Shown one piece after another: positions 18,998 to 29,800 of a DNA stretch of 64,000 nt. Numbering within the stretch: position 1 is the stretch's first letter; each line of letters opens with the position of its first letter. Below the pieces are notes generated by a model. The model saw only the letters and a list, made by a program, of their open reading frames with translations, did no database searches and was not told the origin of the DNA. Origin of the DNA: Bacteroidota bacterium (GTDB taxonomy: Bacteria; Bacteroidota; Ignavibacteria; Kapaibacteriales; NICIL-2); NCBI GenBank assembly GCA_019695345.1, contig JAIBAE010000011.1, positions 1 to 64,000 on the forward strand, read 5' to 3'. The position numbers and the translations under genes were made by a program.

Positions 18998-19774
18998 TTA
19001 ATCTTTTCTGGTAAAAATCACATCACTCTGCAATGCAAAAGCAGTGTTTTTATCGCTAAATCCTTGTTCTATAAACACTATTCTATATCCAAGCTTATCC
19101 ATGTTATTCGCAAAATCCATAAACAACGTCTCCCCTTCATACAAAGTAACAAACGATAACTCAGTCTGAACAAACTGAATTTTAGGGAGGGACTCCAAGG
19201 CTCCTAACAGAATTTTATCCTCTAATCCCTGCGCATCAATCTTCAAAAAAACCTTTTTATCCGGCGAATAGAACTCTTTGAATACAGAATCCAAGCGTTT
19301 TACCGTAATATGTTCATCGGCAATAAATTTTGAGGAAGAATCGGCACTTGTATGCGCGGATGTCATATTAAGCAATGAACTACTTTGAGAATTATTACTC
19401 ACATGTATAACGCTTGTACCATCATAATCTCCCAAAGCATAATGATGAGGAATCCAAAGTGCGTCTTTTTTCGCCTTTTTCTCAAGTAATGCAAAGGCAC
19501 TGGAAAGTGGCTCGAAGGAGTGCAGTAGTTGTTTGTATCCTGCTCTGCGGATTTGCCCCCCAAACTGACCTCTGTTAGCACCAATATCCAACACCATGTT
19601 TACCTGGTGGAGTTGGAACAACATATTCCTCCTTGCTATGGAGTGATAAAGTCCATAGGAATGAATATCAATACCGGTAATTCTATTAAACAACGAGCGT
19701 GTATCGTGCAAAAAATCACGCATTTCCGGCGAAAGGAACCTTTTTATCATCTTGTAACTACAAAAATCAAACAC
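18998..19774 (-). CDS. FkbM-family methyltransferase
   Basis: 258 residues of the SAM-dependent FkbM family. The SAM-binding motif is MVLDIGANRGQFG (about residues 60-72), then LLHSFEPLSSAFALLEKKA. The FkbM core continues with VKRLDSVFKEF, FLKIDAQGLEDKILLGA and FVQTELSFVTLYEGE, all typical. FkbM enzymes usually O-methylate sugars of glycans or natural products. A glycosyltransferase gene lies a few genes away but is not adjacent. The start at 19774 is tentative; a second Met lies eight codons in. Confidence 0.88.
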   Translation of the reverse strand: MFDFCSYKMIKRFLSPEMRDFLHDTRSLFNRITGIDIHSYGLYHSIARRNMLFQLHQVNMVLDIGANRGQFGGQIRRAGYKQLLHSFEPLSSAFALLEKKAKKDALWIPHHYALGDYDGTSVIHVSNNSQSSSLLNMTSAHTSADSSSKFIADEHITVKRLDSVFKEFYSPDKKVFLKIDAQGLEDKILLGALESLPKIQFVQTELSFVTLYEGETLFMDFANNMDKLGYRIVFIEQGFSDKNTAFALQSDVIFTRKD

Positions 19775-19793
19775 TGTGCAAGTTACGGAACAC

Positions 19794-21110
19794 TTAACGA
19801 ATGAGTTTGTTTGATTTTCCTAAAGCACGTTGATAGGTCTCCAAACAACGTTTTCTTGCATTCTCATGATTCACAATTTCCGTAGGGTATCGTTCTGTTC
19901 CAAACTCAGGTACCCATTGTTTAATGTATAAATGTATTGGATCAAACTTAGCAGTTTGTAGATATGGATTAAAAATCCTGAAGTAAGGCGCGGCATCACA
20001 ACCACATCCGGCAGCCCATTGCCATCCCCCATTGTTCGATGATAGTTCAAAATCCAACAAGTGCTTTGCAAAAAAAGCCTCACCCCATTTCCAATCAATA
20101 AGCAGATGTTTAGTTAAGAACGAAGCCGTTATCATACGTACTCTATTGTGCATATAACCGGTTTCAAGTAACTGACGGATTCCGGCATCTACAATAGGAT
20201 ATCCCGTTCGGCCTGCGCACCAAGCTTCAAACTCTGCCTCATCATTCCTCCACAAAATGTCGTTATAATCCAGTTTGAATGCAGAGGTCACAACGTGGGG
20301 AAAATTCCACAATATCATCATATAGAATTCTCTCCAAATTAGCTCGTTGAGATACTTCTCGTTTTTGGATAACGCAGTCTTTACTAAAGAACGTATGCTG
20401 ATTGTACCAAAACGTAAATGTACAGAAAGTCGTGACGTTCCTGCTATTGAAGGAACGTTTCTGGTGTTGTGATACTCTTGTATAACATCTATGTTGACAT
20501 TCTTAGATGGAAACGGAATAACTGTTTCTACAAATCCAAGTTCGTTTATAGATGGAAAAGATATGGGCACATTCTTCCAAAATTCTGAAACTAAACCGAG
20601 GCTATTTGATGCTTTTACAGCATCTTCCGTTAGTAGTTGCTTCCAGCGTTTACTATAGGGTGTGAATACTGTATATGGTTTTCCTTCGCCGTTAAGGATT
20701 TCATCTTTCTCAAATATACATTGGTCTTTGAATGACGAAAACCGGATATTCTTCTGGCGGAGTAAAGTCTGAATTTCACTATCCCGTTGAATTGCTTGTG
20801 GCTCGTAATCATGATTTGTAAACACACTATCTATTTGGAATTCATTAAGAAGTTGTGTGAATACTTCAGCGGGAGTGCCATAACGTACTAGTAACGTTGA
20901 GTTTTGCTCTAAGAGCTGGGTTTGTAGATTTTCGAGTGCCTTGTAAATGAACGTTACTCTTCTGTCGTTAACATTATCTAATTCATCCAATATATTTTTA
21001 TCAAAGATAAAAAGAGGTATAACAGGTTTCCCGGCACTAAGGGCATGATACAATCCTACATTATCATCTAGACGTAAGTCTCTGCGGAACCAAAAGATAT
21101 TATACATCAT
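19794..21110 (-). CDS. phrB: Deoxyribodipyrimidine photolyase (class I)
   Basis: Light-driven repair of UV-induced pyrimidine dimers. 438 residues when started at the MMYNIFWFRRDL methionine; an in-frame extension to 21194 is not supported by the family. The N-terminal antenna domain has FWFRRDLRLDDN (about residues 5-16). The FAD-binding half shows LIWREFYMMILWNFPH, AWCAGRTGYPIVDAGIRQL, GYMHNRVRMITASFLTKHL and the hallmark NNGGWQWAAGCGCDAAPYF. These fit class I CPD photolyases; a cryptochrome cannot be excluded without testing. It lies 19 bp upstream of the FkbM gene and may be co-transcribed with it. Confidence 0.93.
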   Translation of the reverse strand: MMYNIFWFRRDLRLDDNVGLYHALSAGKPVIPLFIFDKNILDELDNVNDRRVTFIYKALENLQTQLLEQNSTLLVRYGTPAEVFTQLLNEFQIDSVFTNHDYEPQAIQRDSEIQTLLRQKNIRFSSFKDQCIFEKDEILNGEGKPYTVFTPYSKRWKQLLTEDAVKASNSLGLVSEFWKNVPISFPSINELGFVETVIPFPSKNVNIDVIQEYHNTRNVPSIAGTSRLSVHLRFGTISIRSLVKTALSKNEKYLNELIWREFYMMILWNFPHVVTSAFKLDYNDILWRNDEAEFEAWCAGRTGYPIVDAGIRQLLETGYMHNRVRMITASFLTKHLLIDWKWGEAFFAKHLLDFELSSNNGGWQWAAGCGCDAAPYFRIFNPYLQTAKFDPIHLYIKQWVPEFGTERYPTEIVNHENARKRCLETYQRALGKSNKLIR

Positions 21111-21235
21111 TGTTCGTTCTTTAATATTGTGATTCCGTAAACGTGTAATCTTTGCAAAAAGTTTCCTTACCGGTTCACGATTAACACAATACAACGCTGA
21201 AGGATCTTATCGGCGGATTTTAGGATGTTTTTACA

Positions 21236-21262
21236 TCCACATTCGGTGCCGTCTGGAACAGA
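21236..21262. repeat. Family A end, isolated
   Basis: ATTCGGTGCCGTCTGGAACA (21241-21260) matches the right-end core GGTGCCGTC seen in complete copies. No opposite end is present, so it is probably a remnant. Confidence 0.4.
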
Positions 21263-21320
21263 AGAAATTTCCAATTACTCCTAACACTTGTTAAATTGTA
21301 TCGAACAATCAGAAACCACA

Positions 21321-22724
21321 ATGAAAAACCACGCGTATTTTACAGCTATAGATTTAAAGACCATATTTAATGAGAATGCCTTTGTGCCGGATTACCTTGC
21401 TACGGTTGGCGTTTCTACCGATACGAGAACGTTAGAACCGGGTAACATTTTTGTTGCATTGCAAGGTGAACGATTCGACGGACACAACAATATTAACGAT
21501 GCCATTATTAAAGGGGCGGTTTGTATAGTTTTTGAGAAACGTTGGTTAGAAACGTGGCACTCAACACTTGGCATAGAGTATCCTTCGTTCCCAAGAATTG
21601 TAGTTGACAATACGCTTCATGCTTTGGGGAAATTAGCACACTATCACCGTAAACGATTTTTAATACCAGTAGTAGCAATTGCTGGTGCTGCCGGAAAGAC
21701 ATCAACCAAAGAATTAACTAAACATCTTTTATCGCAACAGTTTAATACGTTATACACAGCAGCCAATTATAACAATCAGGTTGGAACTCCACTAACTTTA
21801 TTACAACTACATAAAAAACATCAGGCCGCTGTAATTGAAATAGGTACTAACGAACCCGGTGAAATAGAAATACTTTCCGAGATGACTTTACCAACTCATG
21901 GTGTAATAACCAACATTGGCAAAGAACATCTTGAGAAGTTGATAAACTTAGATGGTGTTGAAAAAGAAGAGACTTCCCTATTCCGTACACTCAATAAAAT
22001 TGATAGTACTGCCATTATCAATCTAGATGATGAACGGCTTAAGAAGTATGTTTCAACACAACATAGATGTACAACATTTTCGCTACAACAATCAGCTGAT
22101 GTAAGTGCATCTGTTTCATTCACCAACGCATTACATCCGGTACTTACTATCCAATATGCAAATAGTAAACATACAGTTACCTGTAACACGATTGGATATG
22201 CGGCTGCTTTAAATTCTATTTGTAGTGCTGCTGTTGTTTTATCGGTTGGTCTGACAATTGAAACAGTGTGTAAAGGTTTAGAGTCATATACTTCACCGGA
22301 AGTACATGGTTACGCAAGAATGGTAGTTGAACATATTAACGGATTAACAGTACTGAACGATTGCTATAATGCAAACCCGGAATCAATGAATATAGCGTTG
22401 CAAACTTTGACAGCATACCCAACTAAGGGGAAACGTGTTGCATTATTGGGCGATATGCGTGAACTTGGCGAGGCTTCGGAGTCAGAACATTTACAATTAC
22501 TGGAACATGCAGTTACGCAAACAGATATACAGATAGTTGTTGGCGAGTATTTTCAGCAAGCAGCAAACAGCCTTAATTCTATGAGTACGATTTACACATG
22601 TAGCACTCATAAGGAAGCAGCTGATATTGTTATGAAACTTGTTTCACCAGATGATATTATACTTGTAAAGGGTTCCAGAGGACTAGCATTAGAAAAAGTA
22701 CTTGAACTACTAAAGAATATGTAG
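21321..22724 (+). CDS. murF: UDP-MurNAc-tripeptide--D-Ala-D-Ala ligase
   Basis: Cytoplasmic ATP-dependent ligase that adds D-Ala-D-Ala in peptidoglycan precursor synthesis. 467 residues from the ATG at 21321; the frame is open further up only through a TTG. The N-terminal domain has VSTDTRTLEPGNIFVALQGE, where the UDP substrate binds. The ATP loop is GAAGKTST (residues 122-129), followed by NYNNQVGTPLTLL and HGVITNIGKEHLE. The C-terminal domain begins with VLNDCYNANPESM, typical of MurF. It stands outside any cell-division cluster. Confidence 0.95.
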   Translation: MKNHAYFTAIDLKTIFNENAFVPDYLATVGVSTDTRTLEPGNIFVALQGERFDGHNNINDAIIKGAVCIVFEKRWLETWHSTLGIEYPSFPRIVVDNTLHALGKLAHYHRKRFLIPVVAIAGAAGKTSTKELTKHLLSQQFNTLYTAANYNNQVGTPLTLLQLHKKHQAAVIEIGTNEPGEIEILSEMTLPTHGVITNIGKEHLEKLINLDGVEKEETSLFRTLNKIDSTAIINLDDERLKKYVSTQHRCTTFSLQQSADVSASVSFTNALHPVLTIQYANSKHTVTCNTIGYAAALNSICSAAVVLSVGLTIETVCKGLESYTSPEVHGYARMVVEHINGLTVLNDCYNANPESMNIALQTLTAYPTKGKRVALLGDMRELGEASESEHLQLLEHAVTQTDIQIVVGEYFQQAANSLNSMSTIYTCSTHKEAADIVMKLVSPDDIILVKGSRGLALEKVLELLKNM

Positions 22725-22795
22725 TTTTACCATTGAATACACTCTTTTTATATTACATGAGTCATAGCAACCAAACAAATTCTAATTATAGGTAT

Positions 22796-23617
22796 ATGAA
22801 AACAATTGCACGTGCATTGGTTGTACTCTCAATTACCGGAAGTTTATATATAATGCTTTCCGGAATGTTACAAAAAGAAGAACCAAATCTTGAGAAAGAA
22901 TTTAACCGTTATATAAAAAACGATGCATTTGGGTTTGGCGAACACTTAGATTACCGCGTTGGATACAAATTCATTACTGCCGGCACTGCCTCGTTTGATG
23001 TTGCTAGTGAACCTGTTACACGTAACGGGCGCCAAAGTTATGATATACGTTTTGATGTAAAATCGTTAGAGAGTTTAGAATGGCTATACAGAGTTCGCGA
23101 CCGTTACAGAACGGTGATGGATGTAAGTGGAATCTTCCCTTGGGAGTTTGAACAAACACTGCGAGAAGGTAATTACAAACGCGATTTCAAAGCATCATTC
23201 GACCAAGCAAGACATGTAGCAAAAACAACAGAGGGTGACTTTACTACATCACCATATGTGCATGATATAGTCTCTGCATTTTATTATGTACGCACTCAAA
23301 ATTTACGTGGTTACTCAAATAACAGCGTTATACCTCTCAAGAACTTTTTTGATAAACAAACTCATGAACTGGGAGTAAAAATTCTTGGAAAGCAAACTGT
23401 AGAAGTTGAAGCCGGAAAGTTTAAATGTATTGTAATTGAACCATTAATTAAAGAAGGTGGTTTGTTTAAAAGCGATGGGCGAATCTTAATCTGGCTTTCG
23501 GATGATGACAGAAAGATTCCGGTAAAAGTAAGCTCTAAGATTCCTATTGGTAGTATCGATGCAGAATTAACCGGTTACCGTGGCTTACGCGGACCACTAA
23601 CATCAAAAGTTGAATAA
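22796..23617 (+). CDS. DUF3108 envelope protein
   Basis: About 273 residues from MKTIARALVV; earlier in-frame starts (22733 TTG, 22757 ATG) exist but would precede the hydrophobic signal or anchor segment LVVLSITGSLYIMLSG. The body matches the DUF3108 pattern: LDYRVGYKFITAGTASFDV, then IRFDVKSLESLEWLYRVRDR and later GKFKCIVIEPLIKEGGLFKS. These proteins are periplasmic or outer-membrane associated, with a beta-rich fold related to lipoprotein-handling proteins. It is followed without a gap by a LolA-like gene, so a shared role in envelope maintenance is an inference. Confidence 0.82.
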   Translation: MKTIARALVVLSITGSLYIMLSGMLQKEEPNLEKEFNRYIKNDAFGFGEHLDYRVGYKFITAGTASFDVASEPVTRNGRQSYDIRFDVKSLESLEWLYRVRDRYRTVMDVSGIFPWEFEQTLREGNYKRDFKASFDQARHVAKTTEGDFTTSPYVHDIVSAFYYVRTQNLRGYSNNSVIPLKNFFDKQTHELGVKILGKQTVEVEAGKFKCIVIEPLIKEGGLFKSDGRILIWLSDDDRKIPVKVSSKIPIGSIDAELTGYRGLRGPLTSKVE

Positions 23618-23618
23618 C

Positions 23619-24221
23619 ATGAAATCACTGGTAATACTATTATGTGTGTTGTTTAATGCGCATTGTTTGTTGGCACAGGACGACGCCGCAACTCTGCATA
23701 AAAAAATATCCGACCAATTGTCGTCAGCACAAACTGTTAAGGTAGAAGCTACCATATCCTCTCCTGCAAAGGCTAATGTTATTATAACAGCCAAGCGCAC
23801 CAATAAATTTGTTCTTCAACTACCGGATAGAACAATTTACTGCAATGGTAAAGATGTATGGAATTATTCTGCAAAGGCTAAAAGCGTAACCGTGAGTGGC
23901 TTCAATCCAAAATCATCATCCTTATCGGTTGAAAAACTATTATTGGATATCATTAGTAGGTATTCGCCAAAATCGTTGCAGACTGTAGGCAAAAGTTATC
24001 AGCTTTTGTTAGAACCAAGTGGCACACCAATATTTGGTGTTAAATCAATCACACTTTCCATAGATAAGAAATCCACATCAATTACAGCAATTGCCATAGT
24101 TGGTGAACAGGGCAAACAATCCTGGAAAATTAAAACACTTCAATTGAATGTTCCTGTAACAGATAATACTTTCACCTATAAGCCAACTAAAGGTGTAGAA
24201 CTTATAGATATGCGTGAGTAA
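23619..24221 (+). CDS. LolA-like lipoprotein carrier
   Basis: 200 residues with a signal peptide (MKSLVILLCVLFNAHCLLAQ). The mature domain has the LolA layout, an unclosed beta-barrel: TVKVEATISSPAKANVIITA, LPDRTIYCNGKDVWNYSA, then a lid-like helical part LSVEKLLLDIISRY. LolA moves lipoproteins across the periplasm from the inner to the outer membrane. The ATG lies one base after the stop of the DUF3108 gene. Sequence matches are moderate, so it is called LolA-like. It ends next to the convergent glycosyltransferase gene with no spacer. Confidence 0.82.
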   Translation: MKSLVILLCVLFNAHCLLAQDDAATLHKKISDQLSSAQTVKVEATISSPAKANVIITAKRTNKFVLQLPDRTIYCNGKDVWNYSAKAKSVTVSGFNPKSSSLSVEKLLLDIISRYSPKSLQTVGKSYQLLLEPSGTPIFGVKSITLSIDKKSTSITAIAIVGEQGKQSWKIKTLQLNVPVTDNTFTYKPTKGVELIDMRE

Positions 24222-25532
24222 TTACGTTGTTAGTTTATCTAAAGTATTTGCAAGTTCCCTTGCAGATTCACGGCGTTCGTACCGTTGAATCAAATCAACA
24301 TGCGGATGATACAGCGGTTGTTTCTCGTTCCATAATGCATAGCTTTTTACAATCTCTTCCACACATCCGGTAACATCCCCTAATTCAATCGTAACACCGG
24401 CATTAGTTTCTCTTAGAAGTTTAGCAACTGCGCTTTGATTTGGCGCAAGTGCCAGAACAGGCTTCATTACACCAATGTACTCATACACTTTTCCGGGTAC
24501 AATTTCATTACTCTCCTTGGTATCATCAACTATAAGCAACAACATATCACTCTTCATAAGGTATGCAATACTTTCACCATGCGGAACGTAAGGAATAATC
24601 TCAATAGAATCTCTCAATATTGATTGCTCTAATGTTTGCTTCACATCATCCCCAACTCTCCCCACTATTCTGAATAGTATTTTAGATACGTCAATGCTAT
24701 TATTTTTAACAGCGAGTTCTAACGCTTGTAACAATGTATAAGGGTTTCTTAATCCATAGAGCGATCCGGAATACGTAATAGTAAAACGTTGGTTCTCTTG
24801 TTTTGGAACTTCCGGGAAATCCGCTGAATCATATCCGTTGGGAACATGCAGAAACTTTTCACGTGGGAGTTCAGGGTACTTTCTTCTTGCATCGGTGATA
24901 ATTCCTTCCCACGCACACTCTACATAATCGGCTTCTTTTAACACTGAGTGTTCTAAGTGACGGTCAATCATTGCCGGTAAAAACCAACGCTTGGGAGTTG
25001 TTAAGAACTCCGTCCACGGGTCACGAAGTCCTGCTATCCACGGCAATCCGGTTGAACGTTTCAATGCCCTTCCAATCAACGAACATGTATATGGCGGAGA
25101 GGAACTATATATTGCACTGATGTTATGTTCCTTAATCAACTGTTTACCTGCTTTTACAGCGCTAAACATCCATCCTATTCTGGCATCCGGGATAAAAAAC
25201 GTTGCCCGTATAAACTCCGCTATGCTCTTCTTTATACCACCACTTCCGTCTTTGGTCAGTACGCTTACGTCTATCGCTTTATTCTGTTGTTCACCAACAA
25301 AGGTTCGGTATAAATCGTATGGCTCATATATATGCGTGCGGACAACTGTAATATTGGGTGGAATTTTAGCAAGAAGTGATTCATCCCGTGCCGGAAAGGT
25401 TCCATTGCTCACCGTTAACACAATAGGGTTCCAACCAAATTGGGGTAAATACTGTACATTCTTTAACACACGTTGAACCCCCGGACCACCGGATGGCGGG
25501 AAGTAATAAGCTACAATCAGTAAATTCTTCAT
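24222..25532 (-). CDS. Glycosyltransferase, GT4-like
   Basis: 436 residues. The N-terminal acceptor domain opens with LIVAYYFPPSGGPGVQRVLK, a common start in GT4-type bacterial glycosyltransferases. The GT-B C-terminal half shows FLHVPNGYDSADFPEV, then FTITYSGSLYGLRNPYTLLQAL and EIVPGKVYEYIGVMKPVLAL, the sugar-nucleotide site with the E-x7-E-like pattern. No signal peptide. The product is probably an exopolysaccharide or lipopolysaccharide sugar linkage; donor and acceptor cannot be read. It stands alone and converges on the LolA-like gene without a gap. Confidence 0.88.
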   Translation of the reverse strand: MKNLLIVAYYFPPSGGPGVQRVLKNVQYLPQFGWNPIVLTVSNGTFPARDESLLAKIPPNITVVRTHIYEPYDLYRTFVGEQQNKAIDVSVLTKDGSGGIKKSIAEFIRATFFIPDARIGWMFSAVKAGKQLIKEHNISAIYSSSPPYTCSLIGRALKRSTGLPWIAGLRDPWTEFLTTPKRWFLPAMIDRHLEHSVLKEADYVECAWEGIITDARRKYPELPREKFLHVPNGYDSADFPEVPKQENQRFTITYSGSLYGLRNPYTLLQALELAVKNNSIDVSKILFRIVGRVGDDVKQTLEQSILRDSIEIIPYVPHGESIAYLMKSDMLLLIVDDTKESNEIVPGKVYEYIGVMKPVLALAPNQSAVAKLLRETNAGVTIELGDVTGCVEEIVKSYALWNEKQPLYHPHVDLIQRYERRESARELANTLDKLTT

Positions 25533-25627
25533 TTCAATTTGTAAAGAGTATTCTATTCTTCAATATAACTGATTACTCCCTAATTCGGCTGAATTCTCAC
25601 GTTGTTCCCATTGTTATACTATCAAAT

Positions 25628-25696
25628 TGCGACGCTGCAGCGGTCGGGTCGGACCGGGTTGGCGCGCTGACGCGGTTGCTTCGGAAGTAGCGGGAA
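25628..25696 (-). repeat. Family B repeat
   Basis: GC-rich block, reverse orientation: GGTCGGACCGGGTTGGCGCG (25648-25667), then GGTTGCTTCGGAAGTAGCGG. It is strikingly richer in G+C than its surroundings and matches the other family B copies. Confidence 0.65.
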
Positions 25697-25818
25697 CACA
25701 ATACTTACAATTGAGTTGAGAACATTAACAAAATTTATTCTACGTAATATCACGTATTCTCACTTTTAACTTGGATATATATAAGCATTTACAGTAGTTT
25801 GCAATAAACAATAATCTC

Positions 25819-25826
25819 TACATTTG
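25819..25826 (+). promoter_or_regulatory. Bacteroidota-type -7 box for the metalloprotease gene
   Basis: TACATTTG matches TAnnTTTG, 17 bp before the ATG at 25843, implying a short leader. Confidence 0.4.
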
Positions 25827-25842
25827 TTGTATAAGAATCCCT

Positions 25843-26535
25843 ATGAGTACCGGGTATACTACACCGCACAATACCACTTATAAACGCCTTCCTGCTGTAC
25901 AAATTCAGCGTAAGAAAGTGAAGCATGCTCGGCTATTGGTACATCACGATGGAGCTGTGCATTTTGTAGTGCCGGAAAGGTTTAGTCAAAACAAAATCAA
26001 TGAGCTTCTTGCAAAACATTCTGATTGGATTTCCAAGCACCTTGAACGTTTCTCCAAATTGGAACGCATTGAACTTGAACACGGTGAAATTTTATACCGA
26101 GGCGAGGCATATCGTTTCCAGCTTAAACCACAGTTAGAACACATTGTAGAGTTGTATTCTACACAAAAAGTTATTGCTTCGGGTGTTAACCTTCTGCATA
26201 AAAAAACGTTGGACAACTGGTACCTGCGCGAGGCAGAACGGGTAATACTCCGCAGAGTAAAATTTCTTGCCGAACGGTTTGGATTTACCTACAATCGTAT
26301 CAGGATAACTTCCCCAAAAACATTATGGGGTTCGTGCTCGTATAAGAAAGACATTATGTTTAACTGGCGGTTAATCAAAGCCCCGGCATTTGTTTTAGAT
26401 TACATCATCCTTCACGAATTAGTACACACCGAAATCCTTGCCCACAACCGTGCCTTTTGGAACCGCGTTGCCGAAGTTTGCCCTCGGCACGAAGAAGCAA
26501 TAGAATGGCTTAAAACATACGGTAGATGGATGTAA
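25843..26535 (+). CDS. YgjP-like zinc metallopeptidase (M48/DUF45 group)
   Basis: 230 residues. The C-terminal zinc site is HELVH (residues 191-195) with a third likely ligand His201 in the following AHNRAFW, the same spacing as in YgjP-type proteins (HELxH...NHxxxFW). Upstream, TLWGSCSYKKDIMFNWRLIKAP (about 161-181; conserved WGSCS and NWRLI) is the other family hallmark. No signal peptide or membrane helix, so it acts in the cytoplasm. Substrate unknown. It is a single-gene unit between two family B repeat regions. Confidence 0.9.
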   Translation: MSTGYTTPHNTTYKRLPAVQIQRKKVKHARLLVHHDGAVHFVVPERFSQNKINELLAKHSDWISKHLERFSKLERIELEHGEILYRGEAYRFQLKPQLEHIVELYSTQKVIASGVNLLHKKTLDNWYLREAERVILRRVKFLAERFGFTYNRIRITSPKTLWGSCSYKKDIMFNWRLIKAPAFVLDYIILHELVHTEILAHNRAFWNRVAEVCPRHEEAIEWLKTYGRWM

Positions 26536-26549
26536 AGAATATCTTGTGT

Positions 26550-26727
26550 TTCCCTCTTATGCCGAAACAACCCTCAAGCGCGCAGACCCGGCGCGAACCG
26601 AACGGTACAACTTCGCAGTTTGGTTACATCAAGTAACTTCAATCTCATCTCTGTAAAACAATGCGCCGCTGCAACGGTCGGAGCGGACAGGGTTGCCGCG
26701 CAGGCAGAATTGCTTCGGCAATAGCGC
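26550..26727. repeat. Two family B repeats in inverted orientation
   Basis: The first copy (26550-26612) is forward: TTATGCCGAAACAACCCTCA, then GACCCGGCGCGAACCGAACG. The second (26659-26727) is reversed: CAATGCGCCGCTGCAACGGT, then AATTGCTTCGGCAATAGCGC. Together they could fold into a long hairpin between the protease gene and tamB. They account for most of the 323-bp gap. Confidence 0.65.
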
Positions 26728-26790
26728 TTTACAAAACAGTTGTCAAACTGCTCAATTCTGTCCGTAGGCATGAGATGGAAGCATAATCGT

Positions 26791-26798
26791 TAAATTTG
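26791..26798 (+). promoter_or_regulatory. Bacteroidota-type -7 box for tamB
   Basis: TAAATTTG matches TAnnTTTG, about 60 bp before the ATG at 26859. Confidence 0.45.
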
Positions 26799-26858
26799 CA
26801 CCCGAAACAAAGTTCTGCTCACGGCGTCAGTGAGATATAACAACCTAACTTGCAATAC

Positions 26859-29800
26859 ATGAAAATAGGTAACATAGAATTTCACAGACCGGCGGCATTG
26901 AGTTTACGCGCTCAATCTACGTTTGCACGCCTGGTTTTGCGTTATACTATGTTTTTGCTTATTGCCTTTTTTCTGTTTTTGTTTGTTGCAGGAATAAGCA
27001 TTTACTTTATTACCAAAACAGATTGGTTTCACCGTTGGTCGGCACAGAAGTTAGAGGAAGTATTAGCTAATGAGTTAGAAGCCAAATTAGAGTTTTCTTC
27101 GATTGAGTTTAATGTATTCCGAGGAGTTGAACTTGACAGCGTACGCCTGATTACCAAAGGTGATACTGTTCTAAAAGCAAACTCCTTGCAGTTGTACTAC
27201 GAACTTGAACCACTGTTAATCCGCCGAATTGTAATACGAGAAGTATTGTTAGATAGAGCAGACATCAGGTTACTCCGCAACACTCACGATAGCACCTGGA
27301 ACGTAGCGCACATTGTAAAGCCCAAACAAGATACAACCGAAACGAAACCGTTTGATTGGAGTATTTATATACGCGACGTTGCCATACAACATTCCATAGT
27401 TACGGTGCATGACTCACTAAGTGGTGAGCCATTGCCCGATAGAATGCACTATACTAAAATGAAGCTACGTGATTTTAATTGTTCACTCTCGGCTGCACTC
27501 AATATTGCTCGTCAGGATTTTTCGGTTTGCATAAACTCCATGAGTTTCCACGAGCAGCGCACTAACTTCACAGCAAATGATATTCATCTGTGCGCCGAAG
27601 TTGATTCTACGCGCTTGGGAATTACAGCAATGCGACTAATTACCCCAACCACCAATATGTTTTTACGTGCTAACATTGACTCTGTAAATATTTTTAGGAG
27701 CGGCGCAAAGATAGAAGAGAAGCCACTAACGCTTGAAATCAACTCCAAAGCACTTGATGCTAAGGATATTAACTGGTTTATGCCGTCGACATTTACATTG
27801 GCAAACACTTTTTCTTTGCATACAGTTTGTTACGGTACATTAAATAACTTACTGTTAGAAGTAGATGAAGTTACAACAGGAAGTTCAAATTTACACGGCA
27901 CTTTGGAGTTAAATCACCTTACCGATGATAAAACGTTAGCGTACACCATTAACCTAACGCCATCTAAGGCAAGTTATCCAGATTTCAGAGTAGCACTTCC
28001 TACATTACAATTACCCGACATAAATTTTCTTGAACGGCTAGCATTCAGGCCTACCACTGTATATGGCAAAGGTGATTCGATTTACTGCGATGTTGATGTT
28101 ACCGGTGATTTTGGTACTATAGATGGAATTATCGAGTTAAAAACAACCAAGGTATTAGGTTATAAAGCTACTATTGATTGTAGAAATTTCAATATTGCCG
28201 GTTTCACACATAAGTCATCTAATATGAGTGATATCAATGGTTATATCCATGTTAATGGCAGTGGAACTACATTAGAGGAAGCTATTGCAAAGACAGACAT
28301 TGAACTTAAAAATTCCTCTTATGCAGGTAGAACTATTGAATCGTTACGATTGCTTGGCTCAACTACGAATGGTTTACTTCAAGTTGATTCGCTCAACGTT
28401 CATTTCCCGTGGAGTAGCAAGGATTCAAGCGACGCGTTCTTTATGTCAGGCGAGCCAAAAGAATTTACTGCAAAAGGAACCTTAGATCTTTCTAATACTT
28501 CCAGGCCTACCTACGATATGAATATTGGTTTGCTACATATGCCTTTAGCTGAATTGCTTCAATATCCGGCAGCACCACGTTTATTAAGTGGCGGGTTAGA
28601 TATTAAAGGTACCGGGTTTCATCCCGACTCATTATCAGCCGGGCTTAATGCACACTTTGAAGAATTTGTGTTGGTTGACCGTGCGTTGTTCCCATTTACT
28701 CTCAATACTAATGTTACAAGGCTTGATGCTGAGCACCGAAAAGTTGAATTATTCTCAGGTCCATTTGATGCAGTGTTAAGCGGCCGCTTTAAACTTGGAA
28801 CATTTGGTCAGGTATTTTTAGCACAATTAAACATGATTGATAAAACCATACGCAAAGGTTTTGCAATTATGGAAAGCGACACATCGGCTTCTTCCAACTT
28901 TACACCGTACGATTTACCAACCGATGAGTTGGATATGCGTTACAAAGTGAAAGTAAAGAACCTCTCCCCCATCAGTCCGTTTTTGGTTGGCGTTCGATTA
29001 AACGCACAAGGAGATGTAAGTGGTTACCTTCGTGGTAAGCCCGATTGTTACGAGTTAGGAGTTGATACAGCACGTGTTCCCAAATTCTCGTTGCAGGTAG
29101 GCGAAACGTATATGCGTGCAATGCCAATAAATCTGAGCATGATACTAAGAACAGAGAATATGAATACCATTCCATCGGTAATGCAGGCAGATATAGAGAC
29201 GTCATGCGATAGTGTTTTTAGAGCTGATAACACCTACTTTGTACAACCAACATTTTGGTTACGATTTATAGACGACAGAGCTCAGTTTGCGGCAAGCACA
29301 TGGTTAGACAACAAAATGCCTATTCGGGTTCGTGGCGATATCACCATGGAAGACAGAGAGTTTAACGTAATACTAGACTCACTAAAGTTTGGTTTAAACA
29401 CCGCTTTCTCGTTTAGTGCTAAAGATAAAGTTCGGGCTACAATTACTCCACGTGGTACAATGGTACATCAGTTAACTATGAAGCATGATAGTAGTCAGGC
29501 AACTATATCCGCCAATGGTGTATTTAACTTTAAGCGCTTTGACGGAATGAATTTTATTGTCAAGAATTTTGATATATCTCAATTACAAAAGATACGCGAA
29601 GTTGCTGCAATTCAACCATTACAATTACTAAATGGAAAAGTTGATTCGTTAGCTGTTACGGTAAGCGATAAATTTACCAACCCAAAGTTTAGTATAGATG
29701 GTATAGCTTACAACTTACGTTACAACAATGTGCTTATTGGGAATCAGGATATTCACGCAAAATTCGACGGAACAACTCTATCCGGTTATGCAAGTGTTGT